DNA from: Thermohalobaculum sp951813525
Lineage (GTDB): Bacteria; Pseudomonadota; Alphaproteobacteria; Rhodobacterales; Rhodobacteraceae
DNA length: 64,000 nt
Direction of reading: 5' to 3'
Assembly (NCBI GenBank): GCA_951813525.2
Contig: CATOTJ020000001.1
Coordinates: 682,001 to 746,000 of the forward strand
This document shows, piece by piece, positions 63,242 to 64,000 of this stretch. A program made the position numbers and the translations under genes. The notes beneath the pieces were generated by a model. That model saw nothing but the letters and a program-made list of their open reading frames with translations. It had not been told where the DNA came from and did not search any database. Position 1 is the stretch's first letter, and the number at the start of each line of letters is the position of its first letter.

Positions 63242-64000
63242 ATGACCGCCGCGCCAGGATTGTACGATCCGATTGCGATCGGTCCGCGCCGCGCCAAAAA
63301 TCGCGTGATGCGCGTGGCGACGACGGCCAATCTGGCAGATGGCAACATGGTCGGTCCGCGCGTCCTGGAATTCTACAAAACCCTCGCGAAAGGCGGCACC
63401 GGCACAATCGTGACCGAGGCTTTGCGCACCCAACCGGAAGACCCTTTTGGCCCCGGCGCACTGGTGATCTTCGACCGCAAAGCAATCCAGGGACTGCGCG
63501 CCCTGTCGGATGTTTGCCACGCGGAAGGCGCACTGTTGATCGGCCAACTCGCAATGGGCGGTCGCCAACACCTCGCCTCGCGCGTTATGCCGTTCACGAT
63601 CGCACCCAGCGCCATCGCTTGCCCGCGCAGCGGCGGTGTCCCGCACGAGTTGTCTGACCTTGAAATCCGCGATGTCATCGAAACCTATGTGACATGCGCC
63701 GTCCATTGCATCGAAGCGGGAATGGATGGTGTCGAGATACATGGCGCACAAGGACATCTCATCCAGCAGTTTGTCTCGCCCTATTCGAACCGGCGAACCG
63801 ACGAATGGGGCGGCAATCTGGACAACCGGCTGCGGTTTCCGCGCGAGATCCTCTCGCAAGTGCGCAAGCGTGTCGGTCAGCGGGCAATTGTCGGCTATCG
63901 GATGGGCGTCGAGGAATTCACCGATGGCGGCCTCACGGTCGAAGACAATCTGAAAATCGCGCAATCGCTCTGCGATGACGGCCTTGTCGACTATCTGTCG
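63242..64000 (+). CDS. NADH:flavin oxidoreductase, Old Yellow Enzyme family (partial, runs off the window)
   Basis: The 253 codons seen start at ATG 63242 (MTAAPGLYDPIAIGPRRAKNR) and continue open to the end. FMN-binding TIM-barrel landmarks are KNRVMRVATTANLADG, LIGQLAMGGRQH and the catalytic/substrate stretch GVEIHGAQGHLIQQFVSPY, then SNRRTDEWGGNLDNR. This subgroup resembles 2,4-dienoyl-CoA reductase and xenobiotic reductases. The C-terminal part, which decides whether an Fe-S and second flavin domain are present, lies beyond the window. Confidence 0.87.
   Translation, partial: MTAAPGLYDPIAIGPRRAKNRVMRVATTANLADGNMVGPRVLEFYKTLAKGGTGTIVTEALRTQPEDPFGPGALVIFDRKAIQGLRALSDVCHAEGALLIGQLAMGGRQHLASRVMPFTIAPSAIACPRSGGVPHELSDLEIRDVIETYVTCAVHCIEAGMDGVEIHGAQGHLIQQFVSPYSNRRTDEWGGNLDNRLRFPREILSQVRKRVGQRAIVGYRMGVEEFTDGGLTVEDNLKIAQSLCDDGLVDYLS

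Overview
The window is chromosomal DNA of an alphaproteobacterium, most likely a Rhodobacterales (Roseobacter/Paracoccus-type) species. The evidence is a Rhodobacter capsulatus-type gene transfer agent (GTA) tail cluster in its canonical order, high GC with GC-ending codons, and families common in that order (DUF2793, DUF1194, DUF817, YdcH/DUF465, alpha-E/ATP-grasp/transglutaminase trio, YejABEF, ThyX). No rRNA operon or CRISPR array is visible. One tRNA (Arg-CCG) is present.

Layout. 1-9.8 kb: the tail half of the GTA cluster, gp9 (major tail protein) to gp15 (megatron), then a DUF2793 gene that a 1159-bp IS630-family element has cut off from gp15. 9.8-15.7 kb: CoA-transferase subunits ScoB/ScoA, a polyprenyl diphosphate synthase, a DUF2007 protein, a TrmN6-like methyltransferase and an M20 amidohydrolase whose 3' end is interrupted by a second, inverted copy of the same IS630. 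15.7-24.1 kb: a YdcH-like small protein, an amidase with a possible in-frame stop, an acidic cadherin-like protein, and a leftward cluster of PHP, circularly permuted ATP-grasp, alpha-E, transglutaminase and TPR-38 genes. 24.3-30.4 kb: a Baeyer-Villiger monooxygenase/acyl-CoA carboxylase pair, prephenate dehydratase, and an unusual two-domain cytochrome c with an acidic linker. 30.6-37.7 kb: a complete YejABEF peptide transporter and an MFS transporter. 37.7-42.5 kb: a lower-GC stretch with gene remnants, type-2 isoleucyl-tRNA synthetase and tRNA-Arg. 42.5-49.8 kb: a tightly overlapping operon (DUF817, glyoxalase, three DUF1194 VWA-like proteins), thyX, an ArsC-family protein, an IS5-family element next to a palindromic repeat, rhomboid protease and small membrane or periplasmic proteins. 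50.0-55.7 kb: an IS1595-family element carrying an MT-A70 methyltransferase and a BglII-family endonuclease. It sits between two genes that are both cut off at its ends (an MFS transporter and an adenylate cyclase/ATPase). 55.7-64 kb: a divergent pair of large exported proteins (1420-aa PPC/discoidin-like/VWA protein and 807-aa transglutaminase-like protein) and the start of an Old Yellow Enzyme-type oxidoreductase running off the window.

The most interesting regions are: (i) the transposon-borne restriction-modification cassette, which has perfect 20-bp ends, no target duplication and two truncated neighbours, pointing to an IS-mediated rearrangement; (ii) the divergent VWA/transglutaminase-like pair, in which the expected catalytic Cys appears to be Ser; (iii) the inverted IS630 pair that brackets 5.4 kb next to the GTA cluster and changes the ends of two genes; and (iv) the duplicated cytochrome c joined by about 180 residues of acidic low-complexity sequence.
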